Made by a program: the position numbers and the translations under genes
From: an uncultured Bacteroidales bacterium
GTDB taxonomy: Bacteria; Bacteroidota; Bacteroidia; Bacteroidales; Paludibacteraceae
DNA: 64,000 nt
NCBI GenBank assembly: GCA_946411385.1
Contig: CAMKDV010000005.1
Location: forward strand, 145,439-209,438
Reading direction: 5' to 3'
Shown: positions 1-7,546 of the stretch, one piece after another
How the letters are laid out: each line of letters starts with the position of its first letter
Numbering within the stretch: the stretch's first letter is position 1
The notes under the pieces: model-generated
Told to the model about the DNA's origin: nothing
What the model saw: the letters and a program-made list of their open reading frames with translations, nothing else
Databases searched by the model: none

Positions 1-167
1 AGATAAGTGCCCTTAAACGTTACGATGATTCTCCATGGCAAAATAGAGGATGGTTGCAAGAACATGGCAACGAGGCTTTCCCATCAAGATGGAAGCGAGG
101 AGGCAACCAACCACACGAGAACCGTCCTGTGTTCTACGCATTGGCGTACATTATGAAGATTATTTAA
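1..167 (+). CDS. C-terminal fragment of an unknown protein, cut by the window edge
   Basis: An open frame runs from base 3 to a TAA at 165-167, giving 54 residues that end in YALAYIMKII. The fragment is rich in Trp, Arg and Asn, and I do not recognise it. It lies 24 bases before the tail-fibre-like gene on the same strand, so it is probably the last part of another phage structural or accessory protein in the same operon. The start lies outside the window. Confidence 0.5.
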   Translation, partial: ISALKRYDDSPWQNRGWLQEHGNEAFPSRWKRGGNQPHENRPVFYALAYIMKII

Positions 168-191
168 TCACCGTTTAATCAGTGTTTCAAT

Positions 192-3026
192 ATGGATATA
201 GCAACAATTTTAACATGGTTCAAAAGGGGCTGCAAACCCACGGAGGCGCAATTCGCAGCCACGTTCCAATCATTCCGCCATAAGGATGATGCCATCCCGA
301 TGGGCGATGTCTCAGGTTTGACGATGGCACTCGCTAATAAGTCGGAAAACGGACACACGCACACACTTTCGGAGATAACCGACTATGATGGTGGCGACAA
401 AGAAGTCATCAATGCCATGGTGGCGCAAGACAGTACCGAACTGGAGACGTTCACTAAGACTGCCGGCATGTATTATATTCTGCTGAGCGATGATCTGCTT
501 TACCAATGCGTGCATGATGAGGACACGGACACCGATTCCCTCACCGAAGTAGAGCCGGATGGCAAAGTCGTCTATTCTGCTTATGATGCAAATGAGAACC
601 TGCATATCTACCTCTACAACATGCCCAATCTCATGTTCCAGGACGTGACCAATGAACAAGTAGATAAAACCATCTATACAAACAATCTGGAGAGCCTCAT
701 CACACGCCAATTGGCTAATGGTGTGTATTCTGTAGTGTACATCAATAGCGGCATTGATGATAATACGTATGGTGATGCCTACACGCTTACAGTAGGTGAT
801 GGCTCCATCGCCAGCCGTGTTCTGGAGTGCCGCACAGGATGGGCACAGACTATTCTGGTAGATGAGACGTATCAATGGCAGTGGCACAACTATTCGTACA
901 ACGGCCATGGCCACCAGCAATCAGACGTTGAAGGTTTGACGGAAGCCCTCGCAGGGAAGGCTGCCTCCAATCATGATCATGATGGTGTGTACCAGCCAGC
1001 CGGTAGTTATGCAGCCGCAGATCACAACCATGATTCCGCGTATGCTGCCAAGAACCACACGCATAGTGAGTACCTGACGCAACACCAGGACATCAGTGGT
1101 AAACAGGATAAAACTGACAATTCTTTGCTGACTACAGCTAAGAACATTGTCAGTGCCATCAATGAGCTGTGGAATAAGTTTGCGGACTACGCGCTGGCTA
1201 ATCATAACCACAATGGGGTGTATCAGCCTGCCGGTGACTATGCTTCACGTTCCCATGGTCACGCAATAGGAGCTATTGAAGGTTTGTCTGATGCCCTTGC
1301 CGGAAAAGCAGCCTCTAACCACAATCACGATGGCGTGTACCAGCCTGCCGGAAACTATGCCGCTTCTGATCACACTCACAGCCAGTACCTGACGCAGCAT
1401 CAGGACATCAGCGGCAAACAGGATAAAACCGACAACTCTCTGCTGACAACGGTCAAAACGATTGTCGGTGCTATCAATGAGCTATGGAATAAGTTTGCAG
1501 ACTACCTCAAAGGCATTCAGCATGTCACCTATGCGCAACTGGTTACGCTCCGGAACAATAACGGACTGGTTGCCGGTCAGTGGTACCGCATCACCGACTA
1601 TATGACAACCGTTGCAAATGACACCGAAGCACGCAGCGCAGGGCATCCGTTTGATTTGTTGGTTATGGCCACAAGCGCAAACACTCTTTCCGAGGAAGCC
1701 AAGGCCGTCAAGAGTTCCAGAGACAGCAACGACTATTTCACAGACGCTAACCTGAACGCATGGAAGGTGTGGTATAGTCTGGACAATGACACAACGCGCT
1801 TCCAATGGGCGGACACGGAGAATGGTAAAGGTGTCATCTGGCGCATGATCGACGAGTGGCAGAATGATTGCCCCTATGACTTCAAAAATGTGCAGTTCAA
1901 ACGCTACAAAGTAACACCTACCACGCCTGTTCCGGAGGACGTAGAAGAACAACAGTTGCTTGCTGATCTGGACGGCACCTATATAGGCACAAATGCAGAA
2001 ATGCAAGGTCTCACGGTTGAAGACTATGACGATTTTGTCTGGGTTTATACATTTTCATTTGGGGATAGACTATCTACACCTGTAGATGCTTCTCTTATGG
2101 GTTATGTGAATGATGAACAGGGCGAAGGCTATGGGTACAAAGGATATTATGGTGACAATGTTATTTTGCCATGTACCTGTCATCAGACCATTGATGATGA
2201 GCAGCAATCTGTTTTTTGCTTGAACAATGTCGTTTGGATCACAAACAATGTCAAATACCGTTCTCTTATTTGTGGCAACCGTGTTGAAAGCGAATGTATC
2301 AATATGACCTTATCCGGACACGGTACCCATATCAAGCATGATTGTCAGAATATCATCATGGGTGATGGCTGTTTAGGAAACACAATCGGAGTTGGCTGTT
2401 TCTTGTGTACATTCGGGAACGGTTGTAGTAGCAATACATTCGGGAACGATTGTTGGTATAATACATTCGGGAACGGTTGTGGCAGTAACACATTCGGGAA
2501 CTACTGTTATCACAACACATTCGGGAACTACTTCCAACGTAACACGTTCGGGAACGGTTGTGGTTATAACACGTTCGGGAACGGTTGTTATTGGAACACA
2601 TTCGGGAACTACTTCCAATGGAACACGTTCGGGAACGATTGCCGTTATAACACATTCGGGAACGATTGCTGCAATAATACATTCGGGAACGACTGCTATG
2701 AGAATACATTCGGGAACGGTTGCAACTGGAACACGTTCGGGAACAACTGCTGGAATAACACATTCGGGAACAGTTGCGGTGGCAATACATTCGGGAACAA
2801 CTGCCGCTATATCACTGTTCACAACGGCGTTCAATACGTGGAAGTTCCTGGCGGCAGCACCGTTTCTGCCTATGTTCAAAACGCCCAAATACTCAACGGA
2901 ACGCACGGTACTGACTCGTCAAATCTGCTACAAATATCGTTCCAAGAGGATGCAGACTACTGCCAATTTGCAGGACTGAATAGCAGTGGTATTTTGAAGA
3001 TCTGGGTGCCTGCTGACGCTGCATAA
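192..3026 (+). CDS. Phage tail-fibre-like protein with HxH repeats and a nonapeptide solenoid
   Basis: This 944-residue protein is probably a receptor-binding fibre. The N-terminus (about residues 1-60, with WFKRG and PTEAQF) resembles the attachment region of Bacteroidota phage fibres, from memory of the family. Residues about 240-440 hold two similar blocks of about 115 residues with many HDH, HNH and HTH motifs, a type that binds metal along trimeric fibres. About residues 736-870 hold fifteen consecutive 9-residue repeats, NTFGN-x-C/F-x-x, which would form a thin beta-solenoid. A short C-terminal cap follows. The start ATG lies 24 bases after the preceding stop. The next gene is a tyrosine recombinase, as at the end of many prophages. 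A non-phage surface protein is possible but less likely. Confidence 0.7.
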   Translation: MDIATILTWFKRGCKPTEAQFAATFQSFRHKDDAIPMGDVSGLTMALANKSENGHTHTLSEITDYDGGDKEVINAMVAQDSTELETFTKTAGMYYILLSDDLLYQCVHDEDTDTDSLTEVEPDGKVVYSAYDANENLHIYLYNMPNLMFQDVTNEQVDKTIYTNNLESLITRQLANGVYSVVYINSGIDDNTYGDAYTLTVGDGSIASRVLECRTGWAQTILVDETYQWQWHNYSYNGHGHQQSDVEGLTEALAGKAASNHDHDGVYQPAGSYAAADHNHDSAYAAKNHTHSEYLTQHQDISGKQDKTDNSLLTTAKNIVSAINELWNKFADYALANHNHNGVYQPAGDYASRSHGHAIGAIEGLSDALAGKAASNHNHDGVYQPAGNYAASDHTHSQYLTQHQDISGKQDKTDNSLLTTVKTIVGAINELWNKFADYLKGIQHVTYAQLVTLRNNNGLVAGQWYRITDYMTTVANDTEARSAGHPFDLLVMATSANTLSEEAKAVKSSRDSNDYFTDANLNAWKVWYSLDNDTTRFQWADTENGKGVIWRMIDEWQNDCPYDFKNVQFKRYKVTPTTPVPEDVEEQQLLADLDGTYIGTNAEMQGLTVEDYDDFVWVYTFSFGDRLSTPVDASLMGYVNDEQGEGYGYKGYYGDNVILPCTCHQTIDDEQQSVFCLNNVVWITNNVKYRSLICGNRVESECINMTLSGHGTHIKHDCQNIIMGDGCLGNTIGVGCFLCTFGNGCSSNTFGNDCWYNTFGNGCGSNTFGNYCYHNTFGNYFQRNTFGNGCGYNTFGNGCYWNTFGNYFQWNTFGNDCRYNTFGNDCCNNTFGNDCYENTFGNGCNWNTFGNNCWNNTFGNSCGGNTFGNNCRYITVHNGVQYVEVPGGSTVSAYVQNAQILNGTHGTDSSNLLQISFQEDADYCQFAGLNSSGILKIWVPADAA
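2405..2810 (+). repeat. Fifteen tandem 27-bp repeats coding for NTFGNxCxx
   Basis: The units follow each other without interruption inside the fibre gene. Codons for Asn-Thr-Phe-Gly-Asn hardly change, while the three other positions vary widely: residue 6 is G, D, Y, N or S, and residues 8 and 9 take almost any side chain. Two units replace Cys by Phe (NYFQ). The near-constant frame nucleotides suggest duplication with selection on exposed faces. Confidence 0.9.
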
Positions 3027-3148
3027 TTGACGTGCACATTTGCATATTCATGCGCTACCATCGCATCTATACGCAAAGAAAAATTGACCGGATAAAATCA
3101 ACTTGTTTCGTAAATGTAGATAAATGAGCATATTACAAAGGCACGGAA

Positions 3149-3207
3149 TTTGGTTATGTATTAGTTGTTCCCGAACTAATCCTCATATAAATGAGGGAAT
3201 AACCAAA
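3149..3207. promoter_or_regulatory. Perfect three-way-junction inverted repeat ahead of the integrase
   Basis: An outer 9-bp stem (3149-3157 with 3199-3207) encloses two hairpins: a 7-bp stem at 3160-3166/3174-3180 and a 6-bp stem at 3181-3186/3191-3196. All 22 pairs are perfect and the branches nearly abut. The structure ends 27 bases before the recombinase ATG. It could be an RNA leader controlling the integrase, or a recombinase-binding or attachment site. The sequence does not decide between them. Confidence 0.6.
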
Positions 3208-3234
3208 TATCAACCTAATTAAAAACAAAGTTCT

Positions 3235-4383
3235 ATGCTCAAAAAAATTAGTTACAAGTTGGTTTTTAACCGGTCGCGAAGGCTCAATCAAAGAGGCGAA
3301 GGCCTCATCCAGATTGAGTGCTCACAACAAAAGCGACGAATTTATTTTAGTACACACACGTATGTCAAACCGGAAAATTTCAGTCATGGGGCAGTTATTG
3401 AGACCCCGAATGCCGACAGTCTGAACTATGTCCTTTATCAGATGATGCAGGATGTGGAGTTGGTAGAACTGGAGTACATCAAGCGTGGTGTTGAAGTCCA
3501 TCTGCCAATGCTAAAGGAAGCGGTGCGGTCGCACATTTCACCGGCGGCTAAACTGTCAGACTTCGGAACACAGGTTGTCAATCAGAGTGAGCGCAAGAAC
3601 CTCACGAAGTTAAACTATCAAACCCTGCTGAATAACATTGACAAGTTCCGACATGGTACGCTGATCACAGACATTGACTATCAGTTTTTGGTTAGTTATG
3701 ACAAATGGCTGCGTGAAAGTGGTATTGCACATAATACGCGAATCAGTCGCCTCCGGTTGCTCCGGGCATTGTTGAATGAAGCACGGAAACGTGATATCAT
3801 CCACACCAATCCATTTGACCGCTTCCGGATCCAGCAGATGGTCAGCAAGAAGGGTTTTCTGACAACAGAGCAAGTTCACAAACTGGAGAGGATGGCACTC
3901 AAAGGGTACGAAGACAAAGTGCGTGATGCGTTCCTGATAGGCTGCTATACCGGACTGAGGTTTTCCGATATTGTGTCACTCAGGAATGAGCACATAAAAG
4001 GCGGTTGGCTAACAAAGAAGATGGCAAAAACAGGCTTCATTGTAGAAATACCGATTGCGGAGCTGTTTGGTGGCAAAATGCTGCTCCTTCTGGAGAAATA
4101 CAATGGCAACATCGAGCGCCTCACGAAAAGCCTGTCAACAAACTCATCTGTCAATAAGACGCTGCGCAACATACTGGACCGCATCAAGGCAGATCCAAAA
4201 ATAACATTCCACTCATCAAGGCACACCTTTGCCACCCATTTAGGACAAAGCGGTGTGCAACTGACAACCATTCAAAAGCTACTTGGGCACCAGAAGCTAC
4301 AGACGACACAGATCTATAGTGAGGTTGACCGAAAGGCGATAACCAATGACCTCAAAAAAGGTCGCAAACGAATAAATCAATGA
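3235..4383 (+). CDS. Tyrosine recombinase / phage-type integrase
   Basis: This 382-residue site-specific recombinase cuts and rejoins DNA through a 3'-phosphotyrosine. It has the Bacteroidota arrangement: an N-terminal arm-binding domain (about 1-95), a SAM-like core-binding domain (about 100-200) and a C-terminal catalytic domain. Catalytic residues visible are Arg242 (TGLRFSD), His326 and Arg329 (HSSRH), His352 (LLGHQ) and nucleophile Tyr361 (QIYSEV). Length and motifs are complete, so it is probably active. It likely integrates the element to its left, or switches the adjacent fibre gene. The stop codon overlaps the next start (ATGA), so the two proteins are translationally coupled. Confidence 0.9.
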   Translation: MLKKISYKLVFNRSRRLNQRGEGLIQIECSQQKRRIYFSTHTYVKPENFSHGAVIETPNADSLNYVLYQMMQDVELVELEYIKRGVEVHLPMLKEAVRSHISPAAKLSDFGTQVVNQSERKNLTKLNYQTLLNNIDKFRHGTLITDIDYQFLVSYDKWLRESGIAHNTRISRLRLLRALLNEARKRDIIHTNPFDRFRIQQMVSKKGFLTTEQVHKLERMALKGYEDKVRDAFLIGCYTGLRFSDIVSLRNEHIKGGWLTKKMAKTGFIVEIPIAELFGGKMLLLLEKYNGNIERLTKSLSTNSSVNKTLRNILDRIKADPKITFHSSRHTFATHLGQSGVQLTTIQKLLGHQKLQTTQIYSEVDRKAITNDLKKGRKRINQ

Positions 4384-4841
4384 CAAAAATTTTAGTAGGT
4401 AGCCGTGCCTTTTTCAACGGCATGAAAGGGTTCCAGAGTAAAGACCGGGACTATCTGGTTTTGGTAGAACAGCCACAAGGCTTCAACTGGCGACGCGAAC
4501 AAAGCGTGCGTGGTATTTGCACGTTTGAGTATAAGAAAGACACACCGACAGCGATGATTGCAAAGACGCTGGAGATGGGTGATGCTTTGCTTATTGGCAA
4601 GTTCCTCGTGCCAGAAGTCGCACAAGCCATCGGCGCAACCGTTGAGGATATTTTGCCGCTTGAATCCCTGCTACCTAAGTTGGATGACAAACATCAATAT
4701 GAGGCTGTCATCTTCAATGCCATTAAAGCCAACGGAGCATTCACACTGACCGATGAGCAACGCCAAGAAGCATTTAAGGTGTACCTTTCTGCCCGAAAGT
4801 CTGACAAAGATCCGGGCAACCAAAAGAGAAAAACCGAATAG
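4380..4841 (+). CDS. Small nucleotidyltransferase-like protein
   Basis: This protein of 153 residues starts at the ATG overlapping the integrase stop. Near the N-terminus it has GSR (residues 7-9), then Asp22-x-Asp24 followed by a hydrophobic strand (YLVLVE). This matches the metal-binding pattern of the nucleotidyltransferase fold (hG-S ... DxD). A third acidic residue is not obvious, so catalysis is uncertain. The C-terminus is charged and probably disordered. Overlap with the integrase suggests a linked role in the element, but the actual substrate cannot be read from the sequence. Confidence 0.5.
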   Translation: MTKILVGSRAFFNGMKGFQSKDRDYLVLVEQPQGFNWRREQSVRGICTFEYKKDTPTAMIAKTLEMGDALLIGKFLVPEVAQAIGATVEDILPLESLLPKLDDKHQYEAVIFNAIKANGAFTLTDEQRQEAFKVYLSARKSDKDPGNQKRKTE

Positions 4842-4885
4842 AGGAAACTCTATCACTGACATATACGAGCAATGCCGATGGGTAT

Positions 4886-5067
4886 AGAAAAAGCCCTCGG
4901 CTGTGGCTGACAGACGCTCTTACCTTTCTATCAGACCACATTTGCAAGCGATACAGCCGCTACCGAGGACATAATGATCCTAAGTCAGCGGCTGTATCGC
5001 TTCGTATATGTTCCGGCAAAAGTGCCGTGTATGTCTCTACAAGTAACCCCGTAGAATGGTAAGAGCG
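4886..5067 (-). ncRNA. Putative structured small RNA of about 180 nt, family unknown
   Basis: A full minus-strand transcription unit is visible between two plus-strand genes. A promoter with perfect consensus lies at 5070-5101. The RNA would begin near 5065. Its two ends pair (5058-5068 with 4914-4924, 11 bp). Inside lie a 5-bp hairpin (5014-5018/5023-5027) and a perfect 16-bp hairpin (4946-4961/4987-5002). A short GC hairpin and a T-run (4887-4902) terminate it. No reading frame of note lies within. Size and shape recall 6S RNA, but the sequence gives no proof; it may be element-specific. No antisense target is seen in the window. Confidence 0.6.
4887..4902 (-). terminator. Terminator of the minus-strand small RNA
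   Basis: On the minus strand AGCC and GGCT pair around a 3-base loop and are followed by five T. The stem is only 4 bp, so the signal is weak alone, but its place just after the closing stem of the RNA supports it. Confidence 0.45.
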
Positions 5068-5069
5068 TG

Positions 5070-5101
5070 CAAAAGTACAAAAAATTTTTGACATATCCAA
5101 A
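5070..5101 (-). promoter_or_regulatory. Bacteroidota promoter for the small RNA
   Basis: Read on the minus strand, TTTG (5098-5101) is followed after exactly 20 bases by TACTTTTG (5070-5077), which matches TAnnTTTG fully. No minus-strand protein gene lies downstream before 4380, which is why I assign it to an RNA. Confidence 0.65.
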
Positions 5102-5127
5102 TTTTTTCACAAGAAAGGAGAAAAAAC

Positions 5128-5766
5128 ATGAACATTTACTACAAAATGCTGGACAAAGTTATGTCCGAGGGTAGGATGCAGACCAATAAGAAGGGAAGCA
5201 TCAGGTATCTAACCAATGAAGTGCTGCACATGGAGCCGGCAGATCTGCTGGATATCTTTGAGACACACGGCATCGCACGCAAGAAGCTCAAAACTGAATT
5301 GAAGATGTTTGAAGCCGGAATCACCTCCACGGAACAATACCGGGCAGAAGGCATCACGTGGTGGGACTATTGCGGTGAACAACTCAAAAACAGCTATCCG
5401 ACCTATTTCAAGCGTCTGCCGGCACTGGTGAAGAAAATCAATGCTGAGAAGAAGAACAGCAAGAACTATGTCCTGTTCCTGGGCGAAACCGGAGTGGAAA
5501 CCAACCAGCAGCCGTGTTTGTCTCTGGTGCAGTTCCAGATTGAGGATGGCAAAGTCATCATTTCAGCCTATCAGCGTTCATCTGACGCTAACCTTGGGCT
5601 GCCGTGTGACATCTACCACCTCTATCTGATGGCGCGTGAGATTGATCTGCCGTTGAAGTCAATCACGCTGTTCCTTGGCAATGTGCATATCTATGAAAGC
5701 AACCTCCTGAACACTTACAACCTCCTTAACGGTGCGCAGGATGTCAAGTTTGCCTTGAACGTATGA
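5128..5766 (+). CDS. Thymidylate-synthase family enzyme, probably acting on dCMP (hydroxymethylase-like)
   Basis: This 212-residue protein aligns with ThyA. Glu57 and Trp79-80 match the N-terminal active-site segment, Cys130 (QPC) is the nucleophile, RSSD at 150-153 and LGLP at 156-159 bind the nucleotide, and His187/Tyr189 (HIY) contact the sugar. The residue that in ThyA is the uracil-selecting Asn (LGLPFNI) is Asp161 here (LGLPCDI). In phage T4 dCMP hydroxymethylase the same position is Asp, and Asn-to-Asp switches thymidylate synthase to dCMP; this is established for the family. The likely role is making 5-hydroxymethyl- or 5-methyl-dCMP for modified phage DNA. The protein is shorter than ThyA (about 264). 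A strong AAAGGAG site precedes the ATG, and the gene overlaps the methyltransferase start by 4 bases. Confidence 0.75.
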   Translation: MNIYYKMLDKVMSEGRMQTNKKGSIRYLTNEVLHMEPADLLDIFETHGIARKKLKTELKMFEAGITSTEQYRAEGITWWDYCGEQLKNSYPTYFKRLPALVKKINAEKKNSKNYVLFLGETGVETNQQPCLSLVQFQIEDGKVIISAYQRSSDANLGLPCDIYHLYLMAREIDLPLKSITLFLGNVHIYESNLLNTYNLLNGAQDVKFALNV

Positions 5767-6359
5767 AAGACTGGACCGGCAATCACTCATCACAGTTTGC
5801 CGCATTAGGTTCCAGCAATCACACCGAATTAGAGCGTGAAAGCAATGATTTCTACGCTACAGATCCACGCGCATTAACAGCCTTGGCAGAACACATGAAA
5901 CTGCCACACCTTATATATGAGTGCGCGTGTGGAACAGGTCATCTTGTGAAAGAACTCACGAGACTTGGCCATGAAGTCATTGCAACGGATCTGATTGACC
6001 GTGGCTTTGGCAAAGGAGGTGTGAACTTCTTGGAAGTGGAATCAATGCCGGAAAATTGTGATTGCATACTGACAAATCCACCGTACAAGTTCACAACAGA
6101 GTTCATTGAACACGCATTGAAGATCCTGCCGAAAGGAGGCAAAGCAATCTTCTTGCTGAACGTGAACATTTTGGCAGGAAAATCACGCTTTCAACGCATT
6201 TATTCGCGCGGAGTATTGAAAGAACTGTATTTGTTTTCGTCTCGCATTGTGTGCGCAAAGAACGGCGATTTTGAGACTTACAAATCATCAGCAGTCAATT
6301 ATGCTTGGTTTGTATTTGAGAAAGGATTTTGCGGCTCAACGCTTTTGCATTGGATTTGA
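5763..6359 (+). CDS. Phage-type DNA methyltransferase (amino group, probably N6-adenine)
   Basis: This 198-residue class I SAM methyltransferase is built like the small phage Dam-type enzymes. DFYATDPRAL at 29-38 is the usual N-terminal motif. ECACGTG at 53-59 is SAM motif I, with an acidic D76 at the end of the next strand. NPPY at 105-108 is catalytic motif IV, which defines transfer to an exocyclic amino group of adenine or cytosine. No target-recognition domain is obvious. It is translationally coupled to the thymidylate-synthase-like gene, so the two may form a DNA-modification module protecting phage DNA. The recognition sequence cannot be inferred. Confidence 0.8.
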   Translation: MKDWTGNHSSQFAALGSSNHTELERESNDFYATDPRALTALAEHMKLPHLIYECACGTGHLVKELTRLGHEVIATDLIDRGFGKGGVNFLEVESMPENCDCILTNPPYKFTTEFIEHALKILPKGGKAIFLLNVNILAGKSRFQRIYSRGVLKELYLFSSRIVCAKNGDFETYKSSAVNYAWFVFEKGFCGSTLLHWI

Positions 6360-6420
6360 AACGACATTGAAAGAGCGTTGAAACAAGCCTGAAAAACAGG
6401 CAAAAAACGCGATTATAGAA

Positions 6421-6454
6421 AATGAGCAACTGAGAAATTCAGCTGCTCATTTTT
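6421..6454 (+). terminator. Strong terminator after the methyltransferase
   Basis: AATGAGCA pairs with TGCTCATT, with an inner CTGA/TCAG pairing, followed by a T-run. It lies 61 bases past the methyltransferase stop and closes the 5128-6359 operon. Confidence 0.8.
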
Positions 6455-6655
6455 GTGTCAAAAAGTGTGAAAAAGATGTACTTTTCGTTTTTAGAAAATG
6501 TACAATTCGTTTTGGCGATTATAAATTTACAAGATATTTATAGTGGTGTTGAAAAAGATGAGGAATTGGTTGAATTGATCCGCCAAGCATCCTATAGGGA
6601 AGAACTAATGAATTATGTTCTCTCACTAATCCCAAGTAAGATGCTTCATAAGTAG
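6455..6655 (+). CDS. Doubtful small hypothetical protein
   Basis: A frame of 66 residues starts at a GTG inside the tail of the preceding terminator, or at ATG 6476 (59 residues). It has no convincing ribosome site and no recognisable domain. It is mostly hydrophobic and acidic, ending in SKMLHK. It may be a real small phage gene or chance. I give it low weight. Confidence 0.25.
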   Translation: MSKSVKKMYFSFLENVQFVLAIINLQDIYSGVEKDEELVELIRQASYREELMNYVLSLIPSKMLHK

Positions 6656-6714
6656 AATCTCTCCTTTCACACTTTCACAAATTCACACATAATTGTAAGA
6701 AAATAGCGCCGACT

Positions 6715-6858
6715 ATGCCCTGTCCACATAATGACATAGATTGCCCTTGTCCTAAAGACTGTCCTCGTCACGGAAATTGTTGTGAGTGCGTCGCACACCA
6801 TAAGGCTGCATGCACCAAACTACCGGCTTGCCTCCGTGGCATAGATTGGCAAAAATGA
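6715..6858 (+). CDS. Cys-rich mini-protein, DUF6485-like
   Basis: This protein has 47 residues with 9 Cys and several His: MPCPH, CPCPKDCPRHGNCCEC and LPACLR. The order CPxxCPRHGxCxECxxxH followed by LPACLR matches, from memory, a family of very small bacterial proteins of unknown function that probably bind a metal. The gene is too short to stand out as an open frame, but the motif spacing makes chance unlikely. It lies 13 bases before the truncated deoxyribosyltransferase-like gene and may share its transcript. Confidence 0.7.
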   Translation: MPCPHNDIDCPCPKDCPRHGNCCECVAHHKAACTKLPACLRGIDWQK

Positions 6859-6871
6859 AACACTAAATCAT

Positions 6872-7000
6872 ATGCACATCTACGTAGCATCCTCGTGGAG
6901 GAATACATATTATCCCGAAGTGGTACAGGCTTTGCGAGACGCAGGGCATGAGGTGTACGACTTCCGCTATCCACCGACCGGTGATCCCGGTTTCCAGTAA
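6872..7000 (+). pseudogene. Truncated nucleoside 2-deoxyribosyltransferase-like gene
   Basis: The frame codes for 42 residues starting MHIYVASSWRN and continuing GHEVYDFRYPPTGDPGF. This is the typical N-terminus (strand, SSWRN, GHEVYDFR, P, GF) of small mobile-element proteins of the nucleoside-deoxyribosyltransferase-like fold, which are normally about 110-150 residues. Here the frame stops at TAA just after GFQ, where the family usually has a GFxW motif, and the rest is absent from the following sequence. The break coincides with the start of the repeat-rich region, so a deletion or insertion probably removed the 3' part. Confidence 0.65.
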
Positions 7001-7100
7001 GCATCCATTGGAGTACATATTGTAGGAGTCAAAGTTTTATAATCCCCAACTGTCTTCACTCCAAGCCTGTTCCTTTTGATATGTAAAAGGGAACATGCCG

Positions 7101-7296
7101 AAAATGTATTTAATTGATTTAATGTCTTGTAACGATTGCTGGCTTGTTCCCTTTCGTTCGCCGAAGGGAACAAGCTTACACATGACTTGTGCGAGTAATC
7201 CGTTGACCCTTTTGACCCTTTGACCTTTTCATTCGGGCATTCATCTTCGTCCGTTACGTCCAAATCGTATTTGGACAATTGGTGTCCTGTGCTCGC
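7101..7296. repeat. Direct repeat copy A (196 bp)
   Basis: Copy A matches copy B (7547-7742) base for base over most of its length. It contains a hairpin with 11-bp arms (7143-7153/7164-7174) and ends at TGTGCTCGC. The differences between copies all change amino acids in the minus-strand reading frame, so it does not look protein-coding. Confidence 0.85.
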
Positions 7297-7485
7297 GTGG
7301 GGTAGTTTTCACGATTTCCATGAGCGAGAATGAAAAATCTGCACTGGCAAAGTTGGCAAAATTGGCAAACTACGAGATCGTTCATTTTTTTGTTAAGTGC
7401 GCGAGTCGTCAGCCTCGCGTTTACCTTTCCCTTTCCGCGGAATCATATTCCGTCTAACTTCACTCCAAGCCTGTTTTGGGGATTG

Positions 7486-7543
7486 CCTGTTCCTTTTTAC
7501 ATATCAAAAGGAAATAATCGTGCCCTTTAGGGCTAAGAACAGG
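7486..7543. repeat. Three-way-junction palindrome, copy 2
   Basis: CCTGTTC (7486-7492) pairs with GAACAGG (7537-7543). Between them lie a CCTTTT/AAAAGG hairpin and the GCCCTTTAGGGC hairpin. It is almost the same as the element at 7921-7982 and immediately precedes direct repeat copy B. Confidence 0.6.
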
Positions 7544-7546
7544 GTG

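Noticed and set aside
2405..2810. Diversity-generating retroelement target
   Set aside because: No reverse transcriptase or template repeat is in the window, and unchanged adenines in the NTFGN codons do not fit adenine-directed mutation.
2356..2979. Long frames on other strands and phases across the fibre repeats
   Set aside because: The 27-bp repeat keeps all six frames open; the peptides are low-complexity shadows of the fibre gene.
3950..4300. Fibre-switching invertase idea for the integrase
   Set aside because: No inverted repeat pair flanking a second fibre end is visible here, so ordinary integration is the simpler reading.
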